Below are positions 40,301-53,037 of a stretch of 64,000 bases of DNA, piece by piece. Position 1 is the stretch's first letter; each line of letters starts with the position of its first letter. A model generated the notes under the pieces. It ran no database searches, was not told where the DNA came from, and saw only the letters and a list, made by a program, of their open reading frames with translations. This stretch comes from Rostratula benghalensis (lineage: Eukaryota; Chordata; Aves; Charadriiformes; Rostratulidae): assembly GCA_013399305.1 (NCBI GenBank), contig VXAI01000163.1:1490782-1554781 (forward strand). Reading direction: 5' to 3'. The translations under genes and the position numbers were made by a program.

Positions 40301-40331
40301 TTTTTTCTTAGTCTGTCAGACTAAGAAAAAA
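40301..40331. repeat. 31-bp near-perfect palindrome
   Basis: Arm TTTTTTCTTAGTCTG, one central T, then the exact complement CAGACTAAGAAAAAA: 15 paired bases with a 1-base centre. Longer and less AT-only than chance palindromes in this intron. It could be the joined ends of an old inverted element or a cruciform-forming site. It is too short for a microRNA precursor. Confidence 0.85.
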
Positions 40332-43300
40332 ATAAAGGGAGGGATTCAGGTATACTTGGAGGTCCAACAAGCATTAAAAAACAAATACAAAGAAATATAT
40401 CTAAGGCAGTCAACACTCATTGCATGAGAGATGCATCTGTGTTTTTCCTTAGATGACTGGCTCATAAAATAGCCACACAAAGATATCACATCAATTTTTT
40501 AATGACTACAGGCAAATTTATGTTTTGCCACATGGAAAGATCTGTCAGGAAATACTCAGGTTGGTATTTTCAGAGCTTACTGTCAGCGCACATTATAAGC
40601 AATGCACATTACTAGAAACATTCAATTACACTAAATCTCTGACTAATTTCTTATTTGACAGAATGGCCGTGGGCATCCTTAATACTGGATTTGCTACACC
40701 TACAACACCTAAATTGTTTGTATTCAGTAACTCAGAAAAGTTTCTTTTATAAAATCGGGATTTGCAAAGGGAAGTTGGTTTGCCCTTCTTGATGTCTATA
40801 ATTGTTCTCCAAAAATGATGCTCTTTTCTACTGAAGATGCATCCAGGTCTGGTTAATTCTACACAATGAAAATGATGAAATGGAAGACACCTGGGTTTTG
40901 TACCAATTTCCAGAATCCAGCCCTCAGAAAGAAAAAGAATTTCCTGAAAGTTTATGTCCTTAAGGCGCTCTAAGTAAAATAAACCAAAACCCACAATAAC
41001 AAGAAGGGGAGGAAACACCTCCACACTTCACCCAGGTGACTCAAGATCCTACCATGATGCAAGGCTGAAACATTGCAGTGAGCTGCAAGTGAACCCTGTC
41101 TAACAAGGACCCTTCAAAAGAAATGCTGACCAGCTGGAGCAATGTCTCAACAATGCTATCCCTCTTACAAACCACAATTAAGGCTAGAAAAAGCATTTCC
41201 AGATTAGGGGCACAGATCAGTGGGGTGAGAATGTATGAATGAGGGCAGGTTTTTTCACATACTTGGGATACACTTGTACAGCAAAACAGGAGATTAAATC
41301 CCAGTCTTAAGAGATTCTTTCTGCGATTCTGTTATCTGGTTGAATAATACTTTCCCATGGCAATGTTGTGGAATCCAACATTATCCATCTTACAAAGCAG
41401 CACCAAAAGAAAAGCATATAATTAATAAAGTACAGGGATAGTTGGGTGATACTTTACCAACAGTAAAGCCAACAACCCCTTTCATACAAATGCATACAGC
41501 ATACCCTTAACCCTTTGAGGTTTTTTCAGTTGCTCCTTAGGGCAAATGCTCATATTTCATTCACAAGGCTACTGAAATATAAATAAAGGTAGCACTCTTA
41601 ATTGGCAACCTTACTGGCCTCAGAGATGGTGAACTATGACTGATTTGAACCTCCATTTTTCTCTTCTGACTTCAGATAATCCCCGACCAAATCATCAAAG
41701 CCTAAATATACGTATTCACATCGGGACTGTCCTAGAAGGTCACCAATCTCTGTGGTAAGAAGAATCAACATGTTCTTCCAACCCTGTTGTTACACTGACC
41801 TCTACTAGCAAAACAGCACCTGAACTGCTGTGATTGGGGTCTTCACTGCTTCAACTTTAATACCTTAGCCTCCAGACAAAGGAGTTGGAAGGTGGTAAAG
41901 CAACACGAAACTACATCTGCAGTAGCTGAGAACTAGCAAGTAGGAAGAAGAGCAAAGGGCTGGCCAGGAATTAGTATTCAAATGCAATACAGAGAATTTA
42001 AATGATGTTCATAAAGATCACCTACTTTTAGTCACTACTTGCTGACAGGAAAAACAACTCCCTGGAGACTACTTAAGAACCACACTTAGAAGTAAGCCAG
42101 AGCAGGATCCTGCTGATGCCAAAGTCTGTAGGGCTTAGAAGGGCCACTGATGCACATTGGACAGTATTTCTGTAAAAATTCTGCAAAACGCATGACCTCG
42201 ATCCTTTCAGCCTCAAGTTCAACTGATGCATTGTGATCCCCCACTCTGGATGACTCAGTAAAACTCCAACTAAATCTATCAACCATCTCACCCACTCACA
42301 AATCTTACCTACAGACCAGGGAGGCAGAGGGTCAAAAAAAGTAGATTGTTTTAACAAGAAGGCTTACATTATTTACCTCTTTTTCTAACTAGGTTTACAA
42401 TAGCTTAGCTCATAGGCATTCTTTTTTATTGACACAGACCTAAACAAGAAAAGGAGTATTGGTGCTTTTGAAACAAACAAATATTAAGGGACAAATATTC
42501 TTGTGTCTTCAAGGGATAACTCCACATTGGCAGCAGCACAGAATGGCATCACAGCAGGGAAGCCCCGAAGGGCAGATTTCTTCCCTGACACAAGCAAAGC
42601 ACGGCTGGTGCTCAGACACGTAAGTGACCTTAACACTCCTTGGGCTAAATATCTACCCTGGCTGGACACATAGCCCTGCAGGAGGACAACTGCTCAGTGG
42701 GGTCCAGATTGACAGCATGGGGAAAACAAGTCTTCCCATCCCATGAAGCAGGGATCAAACAGTGCCCTTCTGCTCTGGGAGGCATGCTGCTGAGCGCCTT
42801 TCCCTCCCACCTTCCCAAAGCCAGGACAGCAGTCTATCCTAGTGGAGTTTCATGGCAGAGTTCAGTTCTGCAGCCCCTTCTCACCCATGTAATTTCAAAC
42901 TTTGATGAGTACCAGTTTTGCAATGATTCATTTAACAAACCAGTCTGTGCATTAACAATACAAAAAATAATATTTTTTTTCTTTTAGGAATGTAGCTGTG
43001 AAGCAAGCCAAAAGCTCGTATGTTATCAGCTCTAGGAGACAGCTTTCTCCCCCTCTTCCATCCCCACAAACTATTTTTTTCCTTTTTTTTTTTTTAATAT
43101 TCACATTTCAGTATACCAAGGTAACCATAAATTACAAATCTGATCATAACAAGGCGATTATTTTTTTCTTCTTTTTGATAATACTATATTGAATCTTTAG
43201 AAGCTAAGTTCTTCTATGAACACCACAGCAGGAGGACATTAAAAGTTTAAAAGGTAGACAAAATGAATCAAAGAATAAAAACAAGCTTGTAATTTATTAA

Positions 43301-46300
43301 TTAATTATAATTACTTAAGTTTAGAATGTGTCATGCTTCTTTAGAGGGAATATCACCTTACCTCTTCATATCCCACCATTAACTCTGGTCTCCATTCTGT
43401 GAAAAAGCAGTTCCTAAGCAGGAATGCAAAGCTTGGCTCTCCAATTTCACCTTCATCTTTTTCCAGAGTGCACAGTATTTGTGACAACATTTGGCTTTTT
43501 CATTTCTTGGCATTTAAGACTCTAGTACTAGAACCCCTGCTACTCCATTAACCGCCAAATTATGCATAACCTGACAATCATTACTATTTTAAAGGAAACC
43601 TGCTAGAATCCTGACCTCCAATATTTTATTTTATTTTTTACAATAGATAGAGCTTTGGAAGTGCATTACTATTTGGAGCCTAAAAGCTTTGAAAGTACAG
43701 TTTGAACAGTGAAGAGCATTAAGACAGAAGACATTCCACATTTCATAGCTTGAGTTTTTCATCAAATCCTTCAGGGACACAACCATTTTGGCTAGATTTG
43801 GTACATCCCAGCTGCATGTTAGGGTGCACAGCAGACACGTGCATCTGTGGCTCTGATTTCCAAGAGGCTGGTCTAGCAAACCTAGTGTGGCCTAATTAAA
43901 AGTGAGCGTGCAAGCAAGGAAAGCACGAGGCTCTAAGGAACAGTTAGGAGTCAGAGCAGATGGAATCATTATTTGAGTTGATATGGTAAAGTCTTCCCCT
44001 TTCTCTCCAATATCTGTTCCCAGATATCTGCCCATGCGCTCTTCTGTGCATGGGCATAGCCTGGCTCTGAACACGATGCTTTGCAGAATTGCAAACAGTT
44101 CTGAAGGGGTGTGACAGCACCTCGGGATCTGTGCTGTGCCTCCAGAGGCAATGCAAGCATCCTAACGGGAATACATGCGAAGAACCTCATCTGCCCCAGC
44201 TTCCGCCAACACTTTTATTTGGGATGAATGCCAGTTTACTATCTTTTCTGAAACAAACACATACACTAAAAAACCACGAAGGTACTGAGATGAAGCTCTC
44301 CACATTTTCATTTGCAACTTGGAGACCAATTTAGGAATCCACTTCTAATGTTTGCTAATGATGAACCTAGAGGCATAAGTGCTTTCCTGAAGTGGGTCCT
44401 CCCACAGTCGCAATAAACCAAAGCAGGAGGTGGATAGAGAAGTCAGTATCATTGAGAGACAGTATTTCTTGATTTCCCACAGCTAATTAAAGAACTGTAA
44501 TAGAATATGTATTTATTTATTTGAAGAAGGATTCTGTAATGGTGATCTATCAGAAGCTGTGCTATCTGTGTAATAGAAGCTTGCTTTGCAGCAAATTTAA
44601 ATACTAACTACACTGATCATCACACTAAAGCTCCTGTAAGATGTATTTCATTATCCTCCTTAAAGGGCATTTAAAATACGATGCAGCAATTCTACCTTAC
44701 AGAGAGACTAATTAAATATAGCCATCTAGTTACCGTTGTAGCAGTGATCTTTAATTACCCTGCAACCCTTTAAAGGTTGTTTGGGAGTCTCATTCTGGTG
44801 CAGTGTCAAAAGTAAGGAGAGCTGCTGATAACCATTTCCTACCCACTGGGGAATAAAAACCGTATTATATAAGACACCCTTTGGATAGACATGTAATTTA
44901 AATGAAGAGGACCTATTTTTCTGAAAATTTTTCATTTGTTTTCAAGCCACCCTGAACTACTCCAAAACTGCATTAAAAGGAAATATCTTTTCTCATATTT
45001 TGTATCCTTTTCGTGAGGGGAAAGAGAGGAGAAAGCAGCCTGAAAAAAACTTACAAAAGCATTGCATTTACTTAATAATGTAGGTACCAGAAAATGTTTC
45101 TAAGGTGAGGAGTGCATTGTAACAAAGTTGTCATAGCTCTTACAGGGCAAACCATGCAAATGCAGTGACAAAATACTGCAATGACCTAAGAAGCTTCTCC
45201 ACACAAGATGCACACTTAGTCTTTTGCTCCGAGACCAATGTGGTCTCAGGGTGCTGTTAAGTCAGTAGGTAAAGGGCTGAAAAAGATTCTTTATTGGCTT
45301 ATAGTCAGTTCTTTAGCCAATATGAAGAACAATGCGCAGAGGCTCTGTTACAAATAACTGCTAGTTCTCAGGTCTCAAGGGAAAGATGACTGCGATGGAG
45401 GCTTCAGAAGGGAGGACACATCCTTCAGAGAGAGCACTCCCCTTAACACGCAGAAAGGGACAGAATAAAGGAAGGGGATTCCTAAGGGAAAAGCATCAGA
45501 GCCCGTTACCAGAAGAAAGAAGTTAGCACTCAAGGTTCTAGTTTGCAGATGGGAATAACAACTTTTAAGGATACACATAAATACCTGTGCAGTTGCCTGA
45601 CAAGGTACAAGAGTTCTGGCAATGAAAAACATCTTTGGCTCACATAAAACACTCTACAATACACATTTATAGAAACTGGTTTGGTAATGTTGTTTGGGAA
45701 TTGAGATATTAAATTAAAAAAAATACAGTCCTCTAAAACCTGATAAGCAGAAAACAAACCCCCAAACCCCAGCACCTTCAACTCTAGCACAGAGAAAGAC
45801 CCTTTTTCAGTGCAACTATCTTTTCAGGGAAATACATCTTAATGACTGAATCCACTTTGACCATTCTCCCTCTCCCTCCACACATACCAGTTCTGCCCAG
45901 AAAATGTCTTGATCCCTCCCAAAATTTGGAGAGGGAGAATTGTTAGCAAGTATAACAATTAAGATCACTTTTTAAGGCCACTGTGATTGGAGAAGACACA
46001 ATACAGGTTGTATCTCCACAACTTTAATCCTTTCTGTGTGATTTCTAGGTCTTCTGAGCTTCTTTCTTATGGAAAGGACATATACGGAGGTTGGAGATGA
46101 GTTATCCTGGAGTCTTCAAGGCACATTTAAAGGCAGGGGAATGACAACAGATATGTTCTCGTGTTCATTGAATGATGTATTAGTTAAGGGGCCACACTGT
46201 GAGCAGCAGCAGCAATACCCCTCCCACCCAATAAAACAAATAGATGGGAGTCACCTTTAAATACACTCCTGGATCGTCTTCTAAGGTAGCAACACCAGCG

Positions 46301-48377
46301 AAACTGAAATATGAAAGTTGATCTAAGCTAGCGAGAACACCTTCCTCAAAAGCCAACCTACATTTCTTTGCTTAATCCATTTTAAAACTGCACCTTAAAT
46401 TCAGTATAAAAATCTAGAGAGGGTGTAACATTCGGTTCCCAAAGGCAAACCGGCGACAACATTCCATTCAACAAGGGAAACCGGGTGTACACTAATGGTT
46501 ATGGTAAACTAAAGGGCTATTACACACAAAACCCTAATCCCATAGTTTGACACAAGTGAATAAACGAGACCAAACGTGTTCCAATGTTGTGATGAAAAGT
46601 TACATGGCAGGTCAGATATTTTGAATGATCTTTTGCTAAAATAACTCTGGATTTTACTATGGATAACACTGTCACCATATCCACTTCTTAAGTATATCCC
46701 TCTACCTCTTCCTGACAACAACCTTTTTCTGTTACGTGTTTTAATGAAAGCTAAGTGCCTCCTTATTCATCACACAGATATATAGCCAATACATACTTTT
46801 ACTTTCACAGAGGGAGGAAAGAAGTTTAAAAGCAGGATGTATCTCTGAAAAGCTAAGCAAGCAGGGCCTACATTTTGCTCCCTCTCAACCCTGGGCACCA
46901 CGTTAAATTGCAGTTGACTACAAATACCTGTAAGCGTTGCCAACAGCCACCGAGAGAAAGATAACCTGAAACAGGTACACTGAAGGAAGAAAGACCCATC
47001 GCTGCTCATGACCCGCCTCTGGCCTGGGCAGCTGAAAGAAAAAGCGCGCGTCTTTTGGAGCGATCCCTCTGCCACTCACTTTAAGCCTTTTAAACTCAGG
47101 CTGGCTAACAGATGGTCCCCGCAGCATCCTAGGGCTGCTGACATATACCTCTAAGTATATACGTCCACTTAGGTGGATACCCGTTAAAATCATGTTTCTG
47201 CTGCCTTGGGCAGCATTAAGTGTGAGCAGCTCTACGTTTAGTAAGCCCAGCTATTTTTTAATGACAGCACATGCCCTACGCTGCCTTAATATTGGTAACT
47301 CTTTCCCCCTTGGTTTCTGACTACTATGTCACGAAACCCATTAACAAAAAGCTATATTCCGTCTGTGTAATGGTATTTCCCTACCAAACACTTTTGGCAC
47401 TCCTCCCTTGGGTCTCCTTTAACATTGACAGAGCTGTGACATGCACTGCTTGCAGAGAGGAAAGCTTGCAAGGTTAACCCCCAAGGTTATCCAGCAATAC
47501 CTTTCCTTTTTTCTTTAAAAAAAATGTTATTTATAAACTAATTTGTCCCCAAAAATACTATTTCAAGCAATCTTAACAAATTTCTCACAGAATGGTTTGA
47601 TATTCTGAACCTTAAGATGATACTAAATTACAAATCGAGCCGTATTGATTTCTTTTTGCCCTATAATTGCAGGCTATTATTTTACAGTTTATTAGTTAAC
47701 CCTGGTTAATTTTGTATTATTAACTTTTTTAATGCTCTGAGATTTTGCCATACTTCCACACAGAAAAAATTAAAATGATCTATTGCTTTCCATTTATTTT
47801 TGGATATTTCAACCTTGTAAGTAATTGTGCTAATTTTGAAACAAACTTTTAAAATTTTTTTGAAAAATGTTTATCAGCGATGAAATCTAAAGAGTCTTCA
47901 TGTGTGGTATAAGTCATAAGGAATGATGAACAAAGAAGTGATGAAACAAAATTAAATTGGTTATGAATGAACGAACATGCCAAACTGCTTTGAATATAAA
48001 GAGTGACTCCTCATTAGCACCTCAGTGCAGTTGTTTCCTAACTCTCCACCTCAGTATTTTCAATAAGCCACAATGACCCAAAGACTCACTCAGCAGAGAG
48101 CAAGAGTGATGGTCACTCTGGGCAATGATTGTCTTAACTGGGTTCTTGGAAACACCGCTTAGATCACGTAGCTCTTTATCAGAGGTCCTAAGGATACAAG
48201 GGTGATCATTTCATGCCATAGTTCCCAACTTAACAGCTTTAAATGCTGCTATGGCAACTCACCCAACCCAGTCAGGACCGCCTTCAAGAAACTGCAGGCC
48301 AACACATTGCTGCTGCCAGTATACATAGCCCCGATAAACACGGGAGAATGGAAAAGGCGGCAGAAAGAGAGAGATGC

Positions 48378-48411
48378 CAACAAAACAACAACAACAACCA
48401 CCAACAAAACC
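48378..48411 (+). repeat. (CAA)n trinucleotide-like repeat
   Basis: About ten CAA/CCA units with CAAAAC at each end; imperfect. Confidence 0.8.
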
Positions 48412-50820
48412 CCATAGAAGGCAGAAGCTGAGAGCATGGCATGAGATATTCAACTGCAGCCTTCTTCACCAGCAATCTGCACAACATGACCTTCACGCCC
48501 ACACGCTCCAGCAACCGAGGCTGAGCACGGGGAAGAGCTGTTCTCCAAACGTTATGGATGTCTCGTGCATCAAGCACAGCCACATCAAGGTCTCTGCATT
48601 TGTTTCTAGCACTTCTTTAATCCAAGAAAACAGAGAATTACGCAAAAGGAAAAACAAGTTATGTATGAAAGCTGTACTATCATCATCTCAGCAAAGGAAA
48701 ACAAAGGACCATTACGGATGTCAGACAGGAGTCATCTCTTTCTCAAGGAATACTACAATATAACTATTAATTTCTCATTTCATCCTAACTTCGGGCATAT
48801 TTTTTGTTCTGAGAGAGATTCGTATGACTTGTTGCAAAACTGTAGCAAAATGGGACTAGCTTGAGACAGACTCTTTTAACTTAAGGCTGTTCCTGATGGC
48901 TTAACACTGTTGTAACACTCAGGGTTTTTGACTGACTGAGGGAACCTAGGAACATTATTCCCAAGGATGTTCATTCCAGTCAGTTCTCAAAACTAACCAT
49001 CAGGAGACTCCTTCTCTTTTTATCCAGAGAAAAAAAATAAGGACACACAGGCAGACAAGTGCCACACTCACACCAGTTCCTCCCCAGCTGGGGCATCAAG
49101 CTTACATCAGGCTTTAACTATTTCCAACATTCTAGCAAAGAATTAGATTTAGGCTTGATGAAATTTCTCTTCCATTTTAATAATGCATCAAGTATTTAAT
49201 TTGCTTATGAACTATTAACCAGATGTCTGTCTGTCCAAATACTCTAAGCACTAATCATAAAAATGATATTGCACCATGAATTATACATAGCAAGGATTTT
49301 CTGATTAACTGAAATATGTGCTGCAGTTGTTACCCATCGTAGCTGAAATGGCATGTGTCCATACAGTATATCAGCATGCAAACACTTGTCACATACTTCC
49401 CCTCTCTTACATACTTCAGAACCAGAAAGAAATCACAATGAATCTGGACTGCAATAGAAACACAGGTATTTAATTTTTCAACACTGCCTCTATTTTCTTG
49501 ATGAATTTGCCACTCATTTAAGTTGTTCATTGGATTTTGTCTTCATTTTGTTGTTTTATAGGTTGAACTGAAATCTCAAGATACGAAAATTATTACAAAG
49601 TCTGCAGTAAAGGCAGTAATTATCTTCTTTTAAATATTCAGTAACACTGACTCTGCAAAACTAGGGAAAGCAACCATGTACCAAGGGCCAAGCTACAGCC
49701 TCACCATATCAATGTCAAACAAGACCAGCAATACAATCTAAATGAAGGCAACAGAATTGCATGATTACAAATGGTAATGGCATGATTATAAATTATTTTT
49801 ACTCAAAGACTATTCCAAATGAAGAAAACATTTTTAGTTCACTGTATCAACGAATTGTATTACCATGTAAAAGACATTAAATTGATGTGACTAAAATGTT
49901 AGAGTGACACTTGCACCTTATGCACTAGAGGTACATTGTCATGTATATTCGTCATCAAGAAAGCGTGAGGGCAGCCAAGTTTTATTTCTCTGCAGAAGTA
50001 TAATAATTCACACTGATTCTGTGGTCTAAAGTCTAAAGCACAAGAAACAACTGCTAATAACACAATATTTCATTAGTAGTGACATTTACATTATCTGAAA
50101 GCAGACAGCCCAGGACATTCTTTCTGCACTGATGACTTTTGTCATACTGCAAAAACTTACAAACTTTAAGACTGATTCTGAAGGCACTTAGATGCCTGAT
50201 TGGGAGTATTACTGTGAGTAGTCCCAATGAAACCAATTAGTTGACTCAGAGTAATTAAGCTTTAAAGCTAATTATACCTGTTACTGAGAATTAGGCCTTT
50301 TTTTTTTTTTTAATAAATTTTACAGATAATCATTCTGAACAGGGTTGCCAGTTCTGACGATTTTATCTGAAGTTTTGAAAAATGTATTTTCCTTAAAGAC
50401 CTAGTTCCAAGAAGAAAACTGTGGTTCCTGATGAAATAAGAAAAGTAAAAGGACTTTGCAGTGTCCTAGCTTGCAGAAATAAACTTGGTTGTGTTGACCC
50501 AACAAAGTCATCAAGTAAAAGACAAATATAGAGGTAAGCTCTTACTGGGACAAATTCCACCACATCCACTTTCCTGAAGAACCAGGTTAGCAACAAAGCA
50601 TTACAGCAGCCTTAAGAGCAGACGTACTGCAGAGAGCTGTAAGAGGCAGCAGGTCTGCATATTCCAATCCCAAAGCAAAAATGCACCTTCCTTCTATCTC
50701 CTGCCACAGCTGTTCCACACCAGTGTCAGTGCCATTGACTGTGCAGGGAGCAGCTGCCTCCCTGACACAGAGAGATGATGCACATGTACTATGTCACAAT
50801 TTGTTAAAGTAACAAACTTC

Positions 50821-50842
50821 TTTTTTTTTTTTTTTTTTTTTT
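50821..50842 (+). repeat. T22 homopolymer
   Basis: Uninterrupted run of 22 T. A shorter T run lies 500 bases to the left at about 50299-50312. Confidence 0.9.
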
Positions 50843-52319
50843 AACCAATTCCACCAATACATTCAGAGACACTGAGCTTGTATCATCTTCCTCTTGACAA
50901 TGCCATCATTTTGACTAGCTATGCCTTTCCCTTCACATTGTCCCCTATTGCATTTGTTAACTAAAGCCTGCATTGACAATTCCTTTTGGTTGACAGCTGC
51001 CAAAGCACGGGCATCTCTCCCCTTTACAGCACTCGGAGAACCTGTCAACTTTTACCCGTCTGGCACTCGCTTAAGGTCACAGTCTTAAACCCCAGGTCTC
51101 CAAAGAGTAGTATGACAGCTGAAATCCCCATTGCTGTTAAGACCTTTTATCTCAAAACAGACTGTTTACCCGCCACATAGGATGTTAAAACAGAGGCAAT
51201 TTCAGCCACTCCACTCAGCCCTGGCATGGACCAGTTGTCTCAAATGGCATATTCTTGCCACACAATGGTCATTGTTCAGTTTGGAGGCTCGTTTTTCTTG
51301 GCGTGTATGCTCATGCTGGGGTTGAAAAACATCCGCAAAATGAGACGGGCACACACCTGATGTCTAGCTACACTCCAAATTAAGACTCAGAGTCATCATT
51401 CAATTCAAGTGCAGGCACAAGTTTTGGTAACACAAAGCCTGATGGCAAAAAAGGCCAGTTCTTCAGGCCCTTTTATAAAGGTATTGAGAAATGCCTTGCC
51501 AAAATCAGTGATTTCGCTTCCTGAGAGGATCTCCATGACAATAATTTAAGGGACTGATTACAGCAGAGACAGAAAGTGGAATTTTTCCTAGTGTGCATTT
51601 TCATTGTCCTCCTCTAGAAAGAAATAAAACCTCCCACACATATTAGAAAGCCTACTACTGCAGATTTCTCTCTCCTCCATTCTCCTGAGCCAAATCTTTT
51701 CTACCTGAAATGTTAAAGCCATCATAATTTGAAAGTATTTTTAAAAATACAAATATGTCCTTCAGATTACCCTCTCAACATAATTTTTAATCTGTGAGCT
51801 CCACAAATCTAAAGTGGTTTAAATTCTTATATCATTTTAGGGATTATTTGTTCTAATCATGAAACCATGCAGAATATTTTATTACAGATATACACAAACA
51901 TATGCTGGATAAACAAGAAAGAAAAAAACACAACTCCAAATGTGATAACATTTCAAATAACTGCAGATGATTAATCGGGTTAGTGAACTAAATCATATGT
52001 TAAGATGACCAGGGGCTAACTCAGAAACTTCAAAACAGATTTTTAAATCAAATGATGGGTTTTAGAGAAAATTAAAAAATGGATGGGATGGAAATTTCCT
52101 GCAGAAAATCCACTCAAGTAATTTCACTTTATTTTCACCCATTTAGAATGTACCCACCTCAGTGAGCTGTATAAATATTCTTTCGTAATTTATACAGTCA
52201 CAAAATAAAGTGCACAACCTCTTCCTTGATCAGCGCAGAAGAATATATCCTTTTAGACAAATCAAGACATATGAGGCTAATACACATAACATTGTATTTC
52301 CATTACAAAGGAAAAACAT

Positions 52320-53037
52320 TGTCCTGGTTTGAGGTAAAACAGAACCAACATTTTGTTCAGCAATTTTACTTCTCAGCTAAGCCTCTTCTAACTCTCTAAA
52401 ATGAACAGCATATTGTGGGAAAAACTGTTTGCGCTCAGGGTGATAACACCTGTGTTTATAGTTGATGCCAAGGAACTATGCAGGGGGGCTTTTGCTTATA
52501 CTTATTGCTGTAACAACCAAGGTCAGCTAATTCTGCTATTTGCCCCATTGGAGGGTCAGAAACAGAAAGGCATAGAGGGGTCCCACCTGCAGGGAGGAGC
52601 AGCCAGGACAGGTGACCCCAAACTGACCAACAGTGTGTTCCCTCCCATCTGCCTCATGCTCAGTGTAAAAGCAAAGGGATCAAAGGGTCAGCCCTCAATT
52701 TCTTCAACAGCCAACGTCCAAAGAGGACCCTGTCTGTTCATCTGCTTTTGATCCCAATCTGTGTGTTCCTGGTGTAGAGCTGGAATCCAGTTCCCATCTG
52801 TTGCTGAGTTCAGTCTGGGCCTTCCCCAGTGCCTGCTGGTGACATCATCCTAGGAGCTTGTTATGGTTTTGTAGATATTGTATCTATTTCATTATTTCTT
52901 TTTTATATTATTATTAATATTTCATTAAGGTAGTTTAGTTCCTTCTAAACTCATAAATCTCTATCTCTCCTCTCAGTAGAGTGAGAGGTGGGGAGAGGAT
53001 CTGTTGCCCATCATTGGTGGATCTGGCCTAAACCACA
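52320..53037 (+). mobile_element. Solo LTR of the same endogenous-retrovirus family (copy 2)
   Basis: Plus orientation, about 718 bases, TGTCCTGGTTTGAGG at the 5' end and GGCCTAAACCACA at the 3' end, an imperfect terminal inverted pair. The 3' part has the AT-rich TTTTATATTATTATTAATATT stretch before a CTCTCCTCTC block. The frame across 52401-52751 has no retroviral similarity and is chance. No gag, pol or env sequence lies on either side. Flanking target duplication is not clear. Confidence 0.8.

Larger units (their letters stand above)
33876..52319. other. Intronic sequence, no gene recognised
   Basis: Eighteen kilobases of unique-looking DNA with the doubtful CR1 at 36.5 kb, the 26-bp duplication, the 31-bp palindrome at 40.3 kb and poly-T runs near 43.07 and 50.8 kb. 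I searched for the next PHACTR1 exon (THTPPIRR, WKWRKK-type words) in listed minus-strand frames and did not find it. A block at 42070-42300 looks less random but matches no family I can name. Confidence 0.5.

Noticed and set aside
41040..41340. Possible CR1 3' end (GATTCTTTCTGCGATTCTGTTATC)
   Set aside because: Only the tail-like words match; the preceding CR1 landmarks are absent.
42070..42300. Block that looks like an ancient repeat or conserved element
   Set aside because: I could not match it to any family from memory and found no second copy in the window, so no call was made.
46928..47031. Exon-like block on the minus strand, bounded by TTTTTCTTTCAG and ACAG|GTATTT with an open frame
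   Set aside because: The peptide resembles no known protein, the donor is only moderate and no related exon lies nearby. Long introns contain many such pseudo-exons. Junction reads would be needed.
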